DNA of 64,000 nt, taken from assembly GCF_025917315.1 (NCBI RefSeq), contig NZ_CP080627.1, positions 1,984,001-2,048,000 of the forward strand, read 5' to 3'. The DNA comes from Halomonas qaidamensis (GTDB lineage Bacteria; Pseudomonadota; Gammaproteobacteria; Pseudomonadales; Halomonadaceae). The position numbers and the translations under genes are program-made. Of this stretch, positions 54,461 through 63,719 are shown piece after piece (the stretch's first letter is position 1; every line of letters starts with the position of its first letter). The notes beneath the pieces are model-generated. The model saw only the letters and a list, made by a program, of their open reading frames with translations. It was not told the DNA's origin and did not search any database.

Positions 54461-54542
54461 TGCCGTCTCCACTGTCTTCAAAACGCTATTGAAAAGCGCA
54501 ATAGTCTAGCATGACAGGCGACGCTCCCGCAGCGGCTATTCA

Positions 54543-55790
54543 TTATGGGGTGCGCGCCCAGGCTAGCAGTGGCTCGGTGCGGGTATGCATATCTAGACGT
54601 GCTTTAAGGCGCACTAAGTTCCAATAGTGCCCATTCAGCGCTCGGGAAAGCAGCAAAGTATCCGCTGGCGGTTGCAGACGATCCATGGCGGCCCACACTT
54701 TTGGCGTTAGCTCGCGCAAGCGACGGTGTACCCGCACATCACTGAAATCCTGCTCACCTGGGGCAAACAGCGGCGATACGCATTCTGCAGACTCCCGATA
54801 AAGTGCCAGCGGCGCGCCCTGCCCCTGACGACCACCCATTTTCATTAGCGCATCATCCATCGCCATGGGGTCTTGAGCCAGCGTGGCATCTAATAACTGC
54901 ATCATGGCTTTCAAGCGCGCTTCCGGCACTGGTATCACTGCGCCGAAATCATAGATAACCAAGCGCCCTTCTGCATCTGCTGCAAAGTTACCGGCATGAG
55001 GGTCAGCGTGCAGCTCACCATAGGTAAACAACTCCTCGGTAATCCAATCAGCCAGTGCCACTGCGACTTTCTGACGGGTGGCATCATCAGTGCTTTCTAA
55101 ATCCCGAAGCGGTGTGCCTCCCACGTAACGCATCGCCAACACATGCTGCCCTGAAAGCTCAAACAGCGGTTCAGGTATCACCAGCTGAGGATTATCCTGA
55201 TACCGCTCACGATAGCGGGCCAGCGCTTGCGCTTCAGCGTGATAATCTAACTCTTCACGCAGCCCCGCCGCTAACTCTTCAAAGAGCGCATCCAAACGCG
55301 CCTGCGGCACCTTGAACCAACGCCCCAGGCTCATAATACGTTTCACCTGTTTCAGATCGCTCTCAAGCACATCCGCAAGCCCAGGATACTGCACTTTAAG
55401 CACTACGGTTTCGCCTGCAAGGGTGATTGCTTTATGCACCTGCCCCATCGAGGCACTAGCAAACGGGCGCTCTTCTATTTGGCTAAAATGCTTATTAATA
55501 TCACCGTACTGAAGCACCAACGCTTCACGAATACGCGGCCACGGCATGGGCTCTGCCTGACGTTGTAAACGAGCGAGTTCGTTCGCTAAATCTGGGGGCA
55601 ACAGGTCATCCCACTGAGACATAATTTGCGCCAGCTTCATGGCCGGGCCTTTTAGTTCAGAAAGCCCTTCAAACAGCGCTTCACCCAATGCCCGCCAATC
55701 AGCTTGGCCACCTAAACGGGTTTTCAGCAGCGCCCCGCCAGTGCGGGCGCCTAGCCCTAATAAACGTCGTGTTCTACCGCGCTCGCGCAT
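54543..55790 (-). CDS. ABC1/UbiB-family atypical kinase
   Basis: The 415-residue protein belongs to the AarF/UbiB/ADCK group. The characteristic ELKGPAMKLAQ sequence stands where KxGQ is usual, here with KLAQ. The Ala-rich ATP loop is PFASASMGQVHKA, the ion-pair Lys occurs in VVLKVQYPG, and HADPHAGNFA with IYDFGAVIPV supply the catalytic and metal Asp residues. These proteins support quinone or other isoprenoid lipid metabolism. It is shorter than UbiB (546) and lacks the C-terminal membrane anchor, so I call it a soluble paralogue. Confidence 0.85.
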   Translation of the reverse strand: MRERGRTRRLLGLGARTGGALLKTRLGGQADWRALGEALFEGLSELKGPAMKLAQIMSQWDDLLPPDLANELARLQRQAEPMPWPRIREALVLQYGDINKHFSQIEERPFASASMGQVHKAITLAGETVVLKVQYPGLADVLESDLKQVKRIMSLGRWFKVPQARLDALFEELAAGLREELDYHAEAQALARYRERYQDNPQLVIPEPLFELSGQHVLAMRYVGGTPLRDLESTDDATRQKVAVALADWITEELFTYGELHADPHAGNFAADAEGRLVIYDFGAVIPVPEARLKAMMQLLDATLAQDPMAMDDALMKMGGRQGQGAPLALYRESAECVSPLFAPGEQDFSDVRVHRRLRELTPKVWAAMDRLQPPADTLLLSRALNGHYWNLVRLKARLDMHTRTEPLLAWARTP

Positions 55791-55985
55791 GTAAACCGCC
55801 TCAGTAATTGCTTTCTGACAGCTTACTCAATTTGTTAATTTTATACAAAAACTATACACAAAAATAAACAAATCCACTTATAAAACAACTCCATCTAATT
55901 ATCTATGGCATAGGCAACACGCTAACCTGTTGCAAGTTCTGCTAACATGGCAATTTGTTGACCAAACGCCAGGGCCACACACTGT

Positions 55986-57902
55986 ATGCGCTTGATTATC
56001 GCCGAGAAACCCAGCCTTGCACGGGCCATTGCTGACGCACTACCCAGCAGCGCAAAACGCCAGGATGGCGCTATGGTCTGCGGCGACACCACGGTAACGT
56101 GGTGCCTAGGCCACTTGCTAGAACAGGCCCCACCCGAAGCTTACGACCCCGCCGATAAACAGTGGCGGCTAGATCGGTTACCCATTGTGCCGCAGCAGTG
56201 GAAACTGATGCCGCGACCTAAGGCGCGTGGGCAACTGGCAGTGATTCGCAAGCTGATTAAGCAGGCCACCAGCGTGGTCCACGCTGGCGATCCAGATCGC
56301 GAAGGCCAACTACTGGTGCAGGAAGTAATTGAGTACATGAAGTATCGCGGCCCTGTTCAGAGGCTGCTGATCAGCGACCTTAACAAACCCGCCGTGAGCC
56401 GTGCACTTGCCAAGCTGCGCTCCAATATGGAATACCAGCCGCTGTTTCAAGCGGCACAGGCGCGCTCGCGTGCTGACTGGCTTTACGGCATTAACTTAAC
56501 CCGCGCCTGGACGCTAACCGGCCGCCAAGCAGGGCATGACGGCGTGCTTTCCGTTGGCCGTGTGCAAACCCCAGTACTGGGGCTGATCGTGCGCCGCGAC
56601 AATGCCATTCGTGACTTCAAGCCCCACCCGTTCTACCCGCTGTGGGCGGATTTACAGGTGGCCCAAGGCCAGCTGCGCGCCTGGTGGGCACCTAAAGCGC
56701 ACCAGCCCTTAGATGAACAAGGACGGCTGATTGATCGCACTCCCGCCGATGCCTTAGCAGCACGGCTTCCCGGCGCTCGGGGCACCCTAACCACCCTCGA
56801 TCAACAGGAAAAACGCCAAGCGCCGCCGCTGCCCTATTCGCTTTCTGCGCTACAAGTAGACGCCGCGCGCCGCCATGGGCTTTCCGCACAGATGGTGCTG
56901 GATATTTGCCAGCGGCTTTATGAACAGCACAAATTAATTACTTACCCTCGCTCCGACTGCCGCTACCTGCCCGAAGAGCATCTAGCGCTGGCCCAACGTA
57001 GCTTAAGCAGCGCCTGCCAGAACGATGACACGCTGCGTCAGTGGCTGAATGGAGCCGACTTTACCCTGCGCTCAAAAGCCTGGAACGACAAACAAGTAGG
57101 CGCACACCATGCCCTAGCACCAACGGGCAAGCCCGCCGACTTTAGCCAGCTTTCCGCTACTGAAGGCCATGTATTTCGGTTGATTGTGCGCAATGTGATG
57201 GCGCAGTTTTACCGGCCGCTGCGCACCTTTGAGGTGAAAGCTGAGTTCACCCTGTTAGATGAAGCGTTCCGTGCTCGCGGCCAGAGCATTCTTGATTACG
57301 GTTGGAAGCCACTCTTCACCACCCTCGATGAAACTCCACCGCTGCCGCCACTCACCCAGGGGGAAGCTTGCCAAGCACTTGGCGCAGGCGTTGAAGAGAA
57401 AGAAACCCGCCCGCCGGAACCGTTCACTGATGCCAGTTTAATTAAAGCGATGATGAACATTGGTCGCTACGTAGATGACCCCAACGTGCGCCGTACGCTA
57501 CGTGACACCGACGGCCTTGGCACCGAAGCAACCCGCGCAGGTATTATTGAAACACTGGTACAGCGTGGCTACTTGGTGCGTCAGCAAAAAGCCCTGCGTG
57601 CCACCAAGCTGGGCTGTGCGCTGATCGCTGCCTTACCAAGCGCCGTAAGCACGCCGGAACGCACCGCCCTTTGGGAACAGCGGCTTAGGGCAATCTCAGA
57701 ACAGCAGGATGACCCTGGCGCGTTTCAGCAAGCACTCTTGGATGATCTTTGCGGACTACTTACCCACAGCGATGCGGCCAAGCTAAGGCAGAGCCTGCAA
57801 ACAGCCCAAGGCGAGGCCAGTGGGCAGACAAAGCGTGTTAGTAAGTCGAGAAAAAGCTATACGAAAAAGAAAAGTACCGGTGTCAGAAAAAAGACGAGCT
57901 GA
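55986..57902 (+). CDS. topB: DNA topoisomerase III TopB
   Basis: The 638-residue type IA topoisomerase opens with the TOPRIM domain (MRLIIAEKPSLARAIADALP, then VHAGDPDREGQLLVQEV with the acidic metal-binding DPDRE). The catalytic Tyr lies in HKLITYPRSDCRYL. WLYGINLTRAWTLTGRQAG and GTEATRAGIIETLVQRGYL complete the core. The C terminus has no zinc fingers but a Lys/Arg/Ser-rich tail (~25 residues) likely to contact DNA. It resolves single-stranded links in replication and recombination. E. coli TopB is 653 residues. It stands apart, with AT-rich DNA upstream. Confidence 0.97.
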   Translation: MRLIIAEKPSLARAIADALPSSAKRQDGAMVCGDTTVTWCLGHLLEQAPPEAYDPADKQWRLDRLPIVPQQWKLMPRPKARGQLAVIRKLIKQATSVVHAGDPDREGQLLVQEVIEYMKYRGPVQRLLISDLNKPAVSRALAKLRSNMEYQPLFQAAQARSRADWLYGINLTRAWTLTGRQAGHDGVLSVGRVQTPVLGLIVRRDNAIRDFKPHPFYPLWADLQVAQGQLRAWWAPKAHQPLDEQGRLIDRTPADALAARLPGARGTLTTLDQQEKRQAPPLPYSLSALQVDAARRHGLSAQMVLDICQRLYEQHKLITYPRSDCRYLPEEHLALAQRSLSSACQNDDTLRQWLNGADFTLRSKAWNDKQVGAHHALAPTGKPADFSQLSATEGHVFRLIVRNVMAQFYRPLRTFEVKAEFTLLDEAFRARGQSILDYGWKPLFTTLDETPPLPPLTQGEACQALGAGVEEKETRPPEPFTDASLIKAMMNIGRYVDDPNVRRTLRDTDGLGTEATRAGIIETLVQRGYLVRQQKALRATKLGCALIAALPSAVSTPERTALWEQRLRAISEQQDDPGAFQQALLDDLCGLLTHSDAAKLRQSLQTAQGEASGQTKRVSKSRKSYTKKKSTGVRKKTS

Positions 57903-57907
57903 AATTA

Positions 57908-58627
57908 TTAACCACCGGCAATCATCATATTGCCGACTAAACCAAGCAAGAAGCCAGTAACCGCACCCACTGCAGGCATACTATGATGTGCAAGCTTAGA
58001 TTCTGGTGCAATATCCTGGAAAACTAAATAAAGGATTCCCGCACTGGCAAACAGCATTAAAGCGCCCATCAACTCGTCATACTGAGACAATAAGTAATAC
58101 CCTGTAACGGCAGAAGCGGGCCCCACTAACGCTAAACCACTAAAAGCTAGCACGATTTTATTTGATGAGAGTTGAGAGTGACTGCTTAACTCCTCAAAAG
58201 CATTAAACCCTTCAGGTAAGTTTTGCAGAATCATTAACAGGGCCAACAATAATCCAGCGCTTCCTCCAGCGGCAAAGGCTGCGCCTAAAGCAATGGCTTC
58301 TGGGATAAAGTCAGAAAGCATCGCGACCAGCTGTCCAACAGAGCTGTTCAGCCTACTTAAAAAAGTATCCAAAAGATAAAAGCACACCCCTCCAGCGGCA
58401 AAACACAATGCGGAAAACAAAGGAGACAGTTTGCTCGTTCCCTCAGGAACTAGCACCAAAGCGACTGCCGATATAAGCGCACCCCCGCCAAAAGCAACAA
58501 TGAAATGCCGCCACGAAGTACCCAAGAAATAAGGATGCACAAGATCAAGCCTAGCGAGCAATGCCCCCGTGGGCATCGCCGCGCCAGCTAGCAATGATAA
58601 TAATAAGATATACGTAATTTCAGTCAT
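57908..58627 (-). CDS. ZIP-family metal transporter-like protein
   Basis: The 239-residue membrane protein has about eight helices and ends MMIAGG. The two ZIP metal-site helices read SDFIPEAIALGAAFAAGG and ILQNLPEGFNAFEEL. The histidines that usually precede PEG (HNxPEG, HExPE) are Asp and Gln here, so the coordination is altered. This variant occurs in a subgroup of bacterial ZIP proteins. Transport of Zn2+, Fe2+ or another divalent ion is inferred from the fold. It is convergent with topB. Confidence 0.75.
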   Translation of the reverse strand: MTEITYILLLSLLAGAAMPTGALLARLDLVHPYFLGTSWRHFIVAFGGGALISAVALVLVPEGTSKLSPLFSALCFAAGGVCFYLLDTFLSRLNSSVGQLVAMLSDFIPEAIALGAAFAAGGSAGLLLALLMILQNLPEGFNAFEELSSHSQLSSNKIVLAFSGLALVGPASAVTGYYLLSQYDELMGALMLFASAGILYLVFQDIAPESKLAHHSMPAVGAVTGFLLGLVGNMMIAGG

Positions 58628-58687
58628 CGATATTGGCTATCACTCTGCTTATAGACCATAGACTTCAAGCACTGCCCTCTCACGACT

Positions 58688-60646
58688 TTACAGCTCATCT
58701 GACAACAGTGGCGGCATCGGACAGTCGAGGATATCGGCCATTACCCGGAACAACTCAGCTTCAGCTGGGCGAATATGCCCGCTATGCTCAATGCAGCGCG
58801 CCATGGCTTGTAAAAGAACGGGCTTTTGCAGCGGCTTTAAGCGCCGTAAGCGCTCCACGGCCAAACTTAACGCCCGCATATCACTTACTTCGTTAGTGGC
58901 AGACAGGGCGAACGGCAGCTCGCTTTCCGCTGCGTTAAGCGCCGCGCTAACCTCTTCAGGGTTATCCTGGTCAGGGTTATCCTGGCCAGCTGCCGCTAGC
59001 ACACTGAGTAGGCGCTGGCACTCTCGCTGTAAATCGCTGAGTTTAAGATGAGCGAGTCCACTGTTCTTTTCGCCCAGATTGTTCAGCAGCAGCTGATACA
59101 GCATCCATTCAAACAAACTGACGTGGCCATCCGCGTTGATCAACCGCTCCATACAGAGGCGAAAGTGTTGAGCCTGCTCAACGGAAAGTGACTTTAAGGC
59201 TGGTAATGCCAATTCAACTAGCGGCAGTCGTAACTCAATATCCAACCTCAATACTTCTGACCCAATGTCCATTAGCACGCGATAAACATCTGGCAAGGCA
59301 ATTTGTTGTAATGCCTCTAGCTGCTGCTCACGAACTGACGGTTTATCACTTAATAGCAGCGCATAGATTAACGCACGAGCAGTATAAGGTTCATGGGCTG
59401 CGGTTTTGATTCGTTCTGGCAGCGCCTCTAGCGCTGCCCTGGCTTGCGCCAGATGGCGTTGAGTGGGCTGGCCGATGGCGTTAATGGCCGTTTGAGCAGA
59501 AGCTGCGGTTAATACAGCAGTCATCGTCCCTTTGCTTAGCTTCGCATCAGAACGGTCTTCACTGCCATCTTCACTATCTACGGAGCCGGGGGTGTCATGA
59601 TCAGTTTGCTGCGAGTACCAGCGAACCTCGAAGCGGCCATCCCAGTCTGGCATTACCCGTTGAATACGATTTTTAAGTGGCGGGTGGGTCGCCATCATAC
59701 GAGTCAACCCCAGTTTTATGCCCTGGCCGAAAAGCAGGTGGCTGAATTCCGCTGCCTGAGGCGCTTTCAGGTAGGAACCCTGACGATGCGAGCCGATCTT
59801 GACCAGCGCATTACCAATGCCATAGGGGTTACGAGTGAACTGTACTGCCGAAGCATCCGCCAAATATTCGCGCTGCCGACTGACCGCTGACTTAATCAGA
59901 TTGCCAAAAAAGGTGCCTGCATAGCCGACCACCATTAGCGCCGCTCCCAGCCCCAAAATTACCGCCGCTGAGTTGTTACGTTTACTGCCGCCAGCACGCC
60001 GATAGCGCATGCTACGTAGCAAAGTGCCACCCAATAGCCCAATCAGAAGAATACCGTGGAGGATGCTGACCAAGCGTATGTTTAGCCGCATATCACCGTA
60101 CAGAATATGACTAAACTCATGCGCAACGACACCTTGCAACTCTTCCCGCGTTAGATTGCGGATGGTGCCACGGGTAATACCAATCACCGCATCGGTGGTT
60201 TGGAAGCCTGCGGCGAAAGCATTGATGCCCTCTTCTTCTACGACATAAACGGAAGGCACTAGCGTGCCCGATGCAATGGCCATTTCTTCAACCACATTGA
60301 GAATGCGGCGTTCATCGGCGTCGTGGGTCGTTAGATTAATCTCTCGTCCACCCAGCGCTTCAGCGACTGCCCGACCACCACCACTTAGCTGACGTTGTTT
60401 AAATAGACCGCCGAGCACCACAACAGCCAGCACCCCAATAGCCACACCAGCAACTAGTTGAAATGAGAGCGCGGACCACATTCCCTGTGCCGAAAGGCTG
60501 GTTTGTTCTGCACCACTCATCAGATGCAAGGCGATGGCAACGACCAATGTCGTCACGATCACCAACGCCAGCACTGCCAGTACCAGCAAGATAACCAGAT
60601 ACCAGGTTTTGCGCCGAGCGTGTTCCTGAGCAGTGAAAAAATCCAT
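58688..60646 (-). CDS. HtpX-like M48 metalloprotease with long C-terminal extension
   Basis: The 652-residue inner-membrane protease has two N-terminal helices (residues ~15-40 and ~58-82). The M48 zinc motif is VVAHEFSHILYGD (HExxH near residue 175), then two central helices and RQREYLADASAVQF, with the third ligand Glu. Unlike E. coli HtpX (293), it carries a helical cytoplasmic extension of roughly 300 residues (from ~340) with ALxLLLSDKPSVREQQL-like segments. It lies 25 bases after lemA on the same strand, a conserved lemA-M48 pair. Probable role: membrane protein quality control. Confidence 0.88.
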   Translation of the reverse strand: MDFFTAQEHARRKTWYLVILLVLAVLALVIVTTLVVAIALHLMSGAEQTSLSAQGMWSALSFQLVAGVAIGVLAVVVLGGLFKQRQLSGGGRAVAEALGGREINLTTHDADERRILNVVEEMAIASGTLVPSVYVVEEEGINAFAAGFQTTDAVIGITRGTIRNLTREELQGVVAHEFSHILYGDMRLNIRLVSILHGILLIGLLGGTLLRSMRYRRAGGSKRNNSAAVILGLGAALMVVGYAGTFFGNLIKSAVSRQREYLADASAVQFTRNPYGIGNALVKIGSHRQGSYLKAPQAAEFSHLLFGQGIKLGLTRMMATHPPLKNRIQRVMPDWDGRFEVRWYSQQTDHDTPGSVDSEDGSEDRSDAKLSKGTMTAVLTAASAQTAINAIGQPTQRHLAQARAALEALPERIKTAAHEPYTARALIYALLLSDKPSVREQQLEALQQIALPDVYRVLMDIGSEVLRLDIELRLPLVELALPALKSLSVEQAQHFRLCMERLINADGHVSLFEWMLYQLLLNNLGEKNSGLAHLKLSDLQRECQRLLSVLAAAGQDNPDQDNPEEVSAALNAAESELPFALSATNEVSDMRALSLAVERLRRLKPLQKPVLLQAMARCIEHSGHIRPAEAELFRVMADILDCPMPPLLSDEL

Positions 60647-60671
60647 GCAATCCTGGCTCCTGCGCTATAGC

Positions 60672-61265
60672 TTAGAACGACACTTTGGGTGCCACCTGGA
60701 TCTGAGCGCTGTCTTCAAACTCTAACAGCGAAGCATCTTGGCCATGCCCAAACATTCCAGCCACCGCCACTGGGGGGAAGCTCTGCCGATAAGTGTTGTA
60801 GTGCATCACTGCATCGTTAAATGACTGACGCGCAAAAGCCACCTTGTTTTCCGTGCTGGTGAGCTCTTCTGACAGCTGCATCATATTTTGCGAGGCTTTC
60901 AGGTCTGGGTAAGCTTCCATGACGACATTGAGCCGCCCCATCGCCTGAGTTAGCGCACCTTCAGCACCGCCAAGATCAGCAATCGCTTTGGCGCTACCTG
61001 GATTCGCTGCCGCCGCTTTAAGTCCGGCCACTGCCGTGTTGCGAGCCTCAATGACCGACTGCAGCGTTTCCCGCTCATGGCTCAGATAGCCTTTGGCGGT
61101 CTCTACTAAGTTAGGAATTAGGTCATGCCGCCGCTTAAGCTGTACTTCAATTTGGGCAAAGGCATTTTGATAACGGTTTCGTAGCGAAACGAGCCGATTG
61201 TAGATGGCGACGACATAAAACACGATAATCGCCACTACCACTAAGATAATGATCGTGGTGAGCAT
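60672..61265 (-). CDS. lemA: LemA family protein
   Basis: The 197-residue protein has one N-terminal membrane helix (TTIIILVVVAIIVFYVVAIY). A long helical bundle follows, with the family motifs YNRLVSLRNRYQNAFAQIEVQ, QLKRRHDLIPNLVETAKGY and ENKVAFARQSFNDAV-HYNTYRQSFP. LemA proteins are membrane-anchored coiled-coil proteins of unsettled function, usually encoded next to an M48 protease, as here. It is first in that two-gene unit. The symbol is the family name and does not imply the GacS sensor kinase once also called LemA. Confidence 0.92.
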   Translation of the reverse strand: MLTTIIILVVVAIIVFYVVAIYNRLVSLRNRYQNAFAQIEVQLKRRHDLIPNLVETAKGYLSHERETLQSVIEARNTAVAGLKAAAANPGSAKAIADLGGAEGALTQAMGRLNVVMEAYPDLKASQNMMQLSEELTSTENKVAFARQSFNDAVMHYNTYRQSFPPVAVAGMFGHGQDASLLEFEDSAQIQVAPKVSF

Positions 61266-61319
61266 ATATCCCCTTCCCTAGAGTAAACATTGATAGTTAA
61301 AAAAACAGGCCGTGACAAC

Positions 61320-61727
61320 TTATTGACGGGGACGCTTGTTAGGCCGCACAACCAACCAGCTAGCGAATACCAAGCTACCAAACGCCGTATAAATTAGTAT
61401 AAACACCCACTCTGGTGCAGTGAAATAAAGCAGGCTATTCAACCAGTGTTGAATAAAGGAGCCTGCATAGGTAGCGGCTCCCGCTTCTACCCTCAGTGCC
61501 ATCTCCCAACGGGTAAGTGGGCAAACGATCCCAAGCCACGCCTGCACGACTACATAACCGATAGCGCAAAGATGGGTGAGACGGAAAGTCCGGTTACGCA
61601 CCCAACCCCAGTTAAGCAAATAGCCTGCGTAGACAGCAATGAGACCAAGTACCACAAAGGCCACAAATAGCACATGAATGACCAAAACGGTGTCTGCTAG
61701 AAATAACAGCAGCGCCTGTTGCGACAT
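61320..61727 (-). CDS. DUF2784 small membrane protein
   Basis: The 135-residue protein has four predicted helices (about residues 8-35, 48-70, 82-105 and 110-130). Family landmarks are VLIHVLFVAFVVLGLIAVYAG-type stretches near the N terminus, WRNRTFRLTHLC and LGIVCPLTRWEMALR. DUF2784 is widespread in proteobacteria with no assigned role. It is transcribed with lemA/htpX in orientation but separated by 54 bases. No cofactor motif other than scattered His and Trp is visible. Confidence 0.82.
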   Translation of the reverse strand: MSQQALLLFLADTVLVIHVLFVAFVVLGLIAVYAGYLLNWGWVRNRTFRLTHLCAIGYVVVQAWLGIVCPLTRWEMALRVEAGAATYAGSFIQHWLNSLLYFTAPEWVFILIYTAFGSLVFASWLVVRPNKRPRQ

Positions 61728-61799
61728 GACAAGTCACCCCTGAGAGTTAGACAGCTAATGAACTATTTAGTATCACGCTCAGCTGTCTCCAACATTGTC

Positions 61800-61847
61800 T
61801 TTAAAGCTATCTTCAAAACCATTTTCAAAACAATCTTCAAAACCATT
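61800..61847. repeat. Four or five tandem copies of a 12-bp unit
   Basis: TTCAAAACCATT recurs with changes at 61812, 61824 and 61836, flanked by diverged copies at 61800 and 61848. The 303-bp gap 61728-62030 holds no gene I can support. A 60-codon reading frame across the repeats on the minus strand lacks a ribosome site. Confidence 0.8.
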
Positions 61848-62030
61848 CTCAAACAGTGGTTGGCGAATTGACAGAAACCTCTGTTTTCACCAACTATCAG
61901 TAGCGATATTGAATAACGACTCATGTACGCTGTGTTCTGCGTCATTCACGCTGGTCAACAAACTTGGCGCAGCCCAGTGACGCCTTTGCTTTTTGAACAA
62001 TAATTAATCAATAGTATTTAGGAGTTATTA

Positions 62031-62630
62031 ATGAGCACATCTGTCACGCTACGTGAGCTTTCGGGGCTTGAACTCTCCCCTAGCAAGCTTTCCGAGTCTG
62101 CATTAATCCTTATCGACTGCCAAAACACCTACCGGGAAGGTGTCATGCAGTTAGAAGGCGTGGAAGAAGCCTTGGTAGAGGCCAAAAAACTCCTCGAAAA
62201 AGCGCGCGACGCAGGCATTCCGATCATTCATATTCAGCATGATAGTGGAGAAGGGTCGCCTTACGATACCAAGGCGCCCATTGGGCAGATAGCGGATATA
62301 GTGAAGCCAATCGCTGGCGAGCCGGTGATTACTAAAGCGTTCCCCAACGCCTTCGTTCAGACTGAACTTGAAGCGCAGTTGAAAAAGAGCGGCTGCAATA
62401 AACTGGTGCTAGCTGGTTTCATGACCCATATGTGTGTCAACTCCACCGCCCACGGGGCATTTAATCTTGGGTTTGAAGTCACAGTGGTTGCTAGCGCGAC
62501 GGCTACCCGCTCGCTACAGGCTGACCAAGGCAAGATATTATCAGCTCAAGCGGTTCATGAGGGAGCACTAGCCTCAACACGAGACCTGTATGCTGCCGTA
62601 GTCGATACCGTTGACGACTTGCCCGTTTAA
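62031..62630 (+). CDS. Isochorismatase-like cysteine hydrolase
   Basis: The 199-residue cytosolic protein belongs to the isochorismatase/nicotinamidase superfamily. The catalytic triad appears as Asp in LILIDCQNTYREG, Lys in EPVITKAFPNAF and Cys in AGFMTHMCVNSTAHGAF. AGGAG lies five bases before the ATG. Members hydrolyse amides or ethers; the real substrate cannot be read. It stands alone between the repeat region and a convergent esterase gene. Confidence 0.9.
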   Translation: MSTSVTLRELSGLELSPSKLSESALILIDCQNTYREGVMQLEGVEEALVEAKKLLEKARDAGIPIIHIQHDSGEGSPYDTKAPIGQIADIVKPIAGEPVITKAFPNAFVQTELEAQLKKSGCNKLVLAGFMTHMCVNSTAHGAFNLGFEVTVVASATATRSLQADQGKILSAQAVHEGALASTRDLYAAVVDTVDDLPV

Positions 62631-62653
62631 TTAGTGGAGAGATCGTTTAGCGC

Positions 62654-62704
62654 GATGCGCGACAAGGTGGGATTTATTCAGACGTTTACGCTTCGTCGCG
62701 CATC
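62654..62704. repeat. Long-loop inverted repeat between convergent genes
   Basis: GATGCGCGAC (62654-62663) and GTCGCGCATC (62695-62704) are perfect 10-bp complements around a 31-base loop, between the convergent hydrolase and esterase genes. No T run follows. It may still limit read-through in either direction. Confidence 0.55.
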
Positions 62705-62748
62705 ATCCTCAGAACTGCTTTACTTGGCTTAATGGCTACTGTTATGCA

Positions 62749-63717
62749 CTAGGTAAGCGCCCAAAAGTGCGCTATGTGACGGGTCGAAGAAATACCGACT
62801 TCAAGCATATACTTGTCTTCTTCACCAAGGCCTTCGTCGCCGCCAGCCATAATTGGCGTGCCATGGCCCATTCCTTCGATGATGTACTCTTCAATCACTT
62901 CTTTTCCGTCTGTGTTGCACCAAACCTGGCGGGGAAAACCATCGACCTGCTCCACCCTTGTCGGCGATCCTTCAACGTTATGAACTTGCTGCCATTGGCG
63001 AACAATGGAGTCAGCATTAGCCTGATCGACAGTCGAATCGCTACCGCCATGCCAGACCGAAATCGTTGGCCAAGGACCCTCATATGTCGAGGCTCCGCGC
63101 ACCAGCGCGTCGAGCTTGCTATCTGAAGGGCCGCCATATCCCTTCATACGAACAACCGCTTCCATCAGGTTATCAGCGCTGCGGTAAGGTAGCCCTGCGA
63201 TAATCGCGCCGCCCGCAAACACTTCGGGATAAGTCGCCAGCATGACCGATGTCATTGCCCCGCCTGAAGACATCCCGGTAATAAAGACCCGCGTAGGATC
63301 AATATCATGATCCTTCACCACCTGCTCAATCATATGACGAATAGACAGTGGCTCGCCTTTACCGCGGCGGCTGTCGCCAGAACTGAACCAATTAAAGCTA
63401 CTAATCGGATTATTGCTTTTCCTTTGCCCAGGATATAAAAGTGCTATCCCGCATTCATCCGCGAGCGCCGACCAGCCTGACCCGAGATCATAACTTTCCG
63501 CTGACTGGGTGCTGCCATGAAGAACAACCACAAGCGGCCCATTCTTAGAGAAGTTCTTTGGAATATAGGTATCCGCCTGCAACGCCCCAGGGTCCGACCC
63601 AAACTCTTTCAAATCAGTTAGTCGATCTTGGCTACCTGAAGTTCTCGGCATAAGGCCTCCTTGACCAGCGTAGTACGGCGCATACTGCTTATAGATACGG
63701 CTTGCAGTGGAAAGCAT
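62749..63717 (-). CDS. PHB depolymerase-family esterase
   Basis: The 322-residue alpha/beta hydrolase shows the esterase_PHB layout. GPLVVVLHGSTQSAESYDLG forms the oxyanion region, VFITGMSSGGAMTSVMLATYPEVFAG has the nucleophile Ser in GMSSGG, and SVWHGGSDSTVD and EGMGHGTP carry the likely Asp and His. The family cleaves polyhydroxybutyrate or other esters. There is no signal peptide, so an intracellular role or a different export route is implied. Its start is two bases past the stop of a small upstream gene. Confidence 0.85.
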   Translation of the reverse strand: MLSTASRIYKQYAPYYAGQGGLMPRTSGSQDRLTDLKEFGSDPGALQADTYIPKNFSKNGPLVVVLHGSTQSAESYDLGSGWSALADECGIALLYPGQRKSNNPISSFNWFSSGDSRRGKGEPLSIRHMIEQVVKDHDIDPTRVFITGMSSGGAMTSVMLATYPEVFAGGAIIAGLPYRSADNLMEAVVRMKGYGGPSDSKLDALVRGASTYEGPWPTISVWHGGSDSTVDQANADSIVRQWQQVHNVEGSPTRVEQVDGFPRQVWCNTDGKEVIEEYIIEGMGHGTPIMAGGDEGLGEEDKYMLEVGISSTRHIAHFWALT

Positions 63718-63719
63718 AT

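Noticed and set aside
61763..61945. 60-codon minus-strand frame with VLKIVLKM repeat, a possible peptide toxin
   Set aside because: No ribosome binding site at any ATG, and its repetitive part is explained by the 12-bp DNA repeat.
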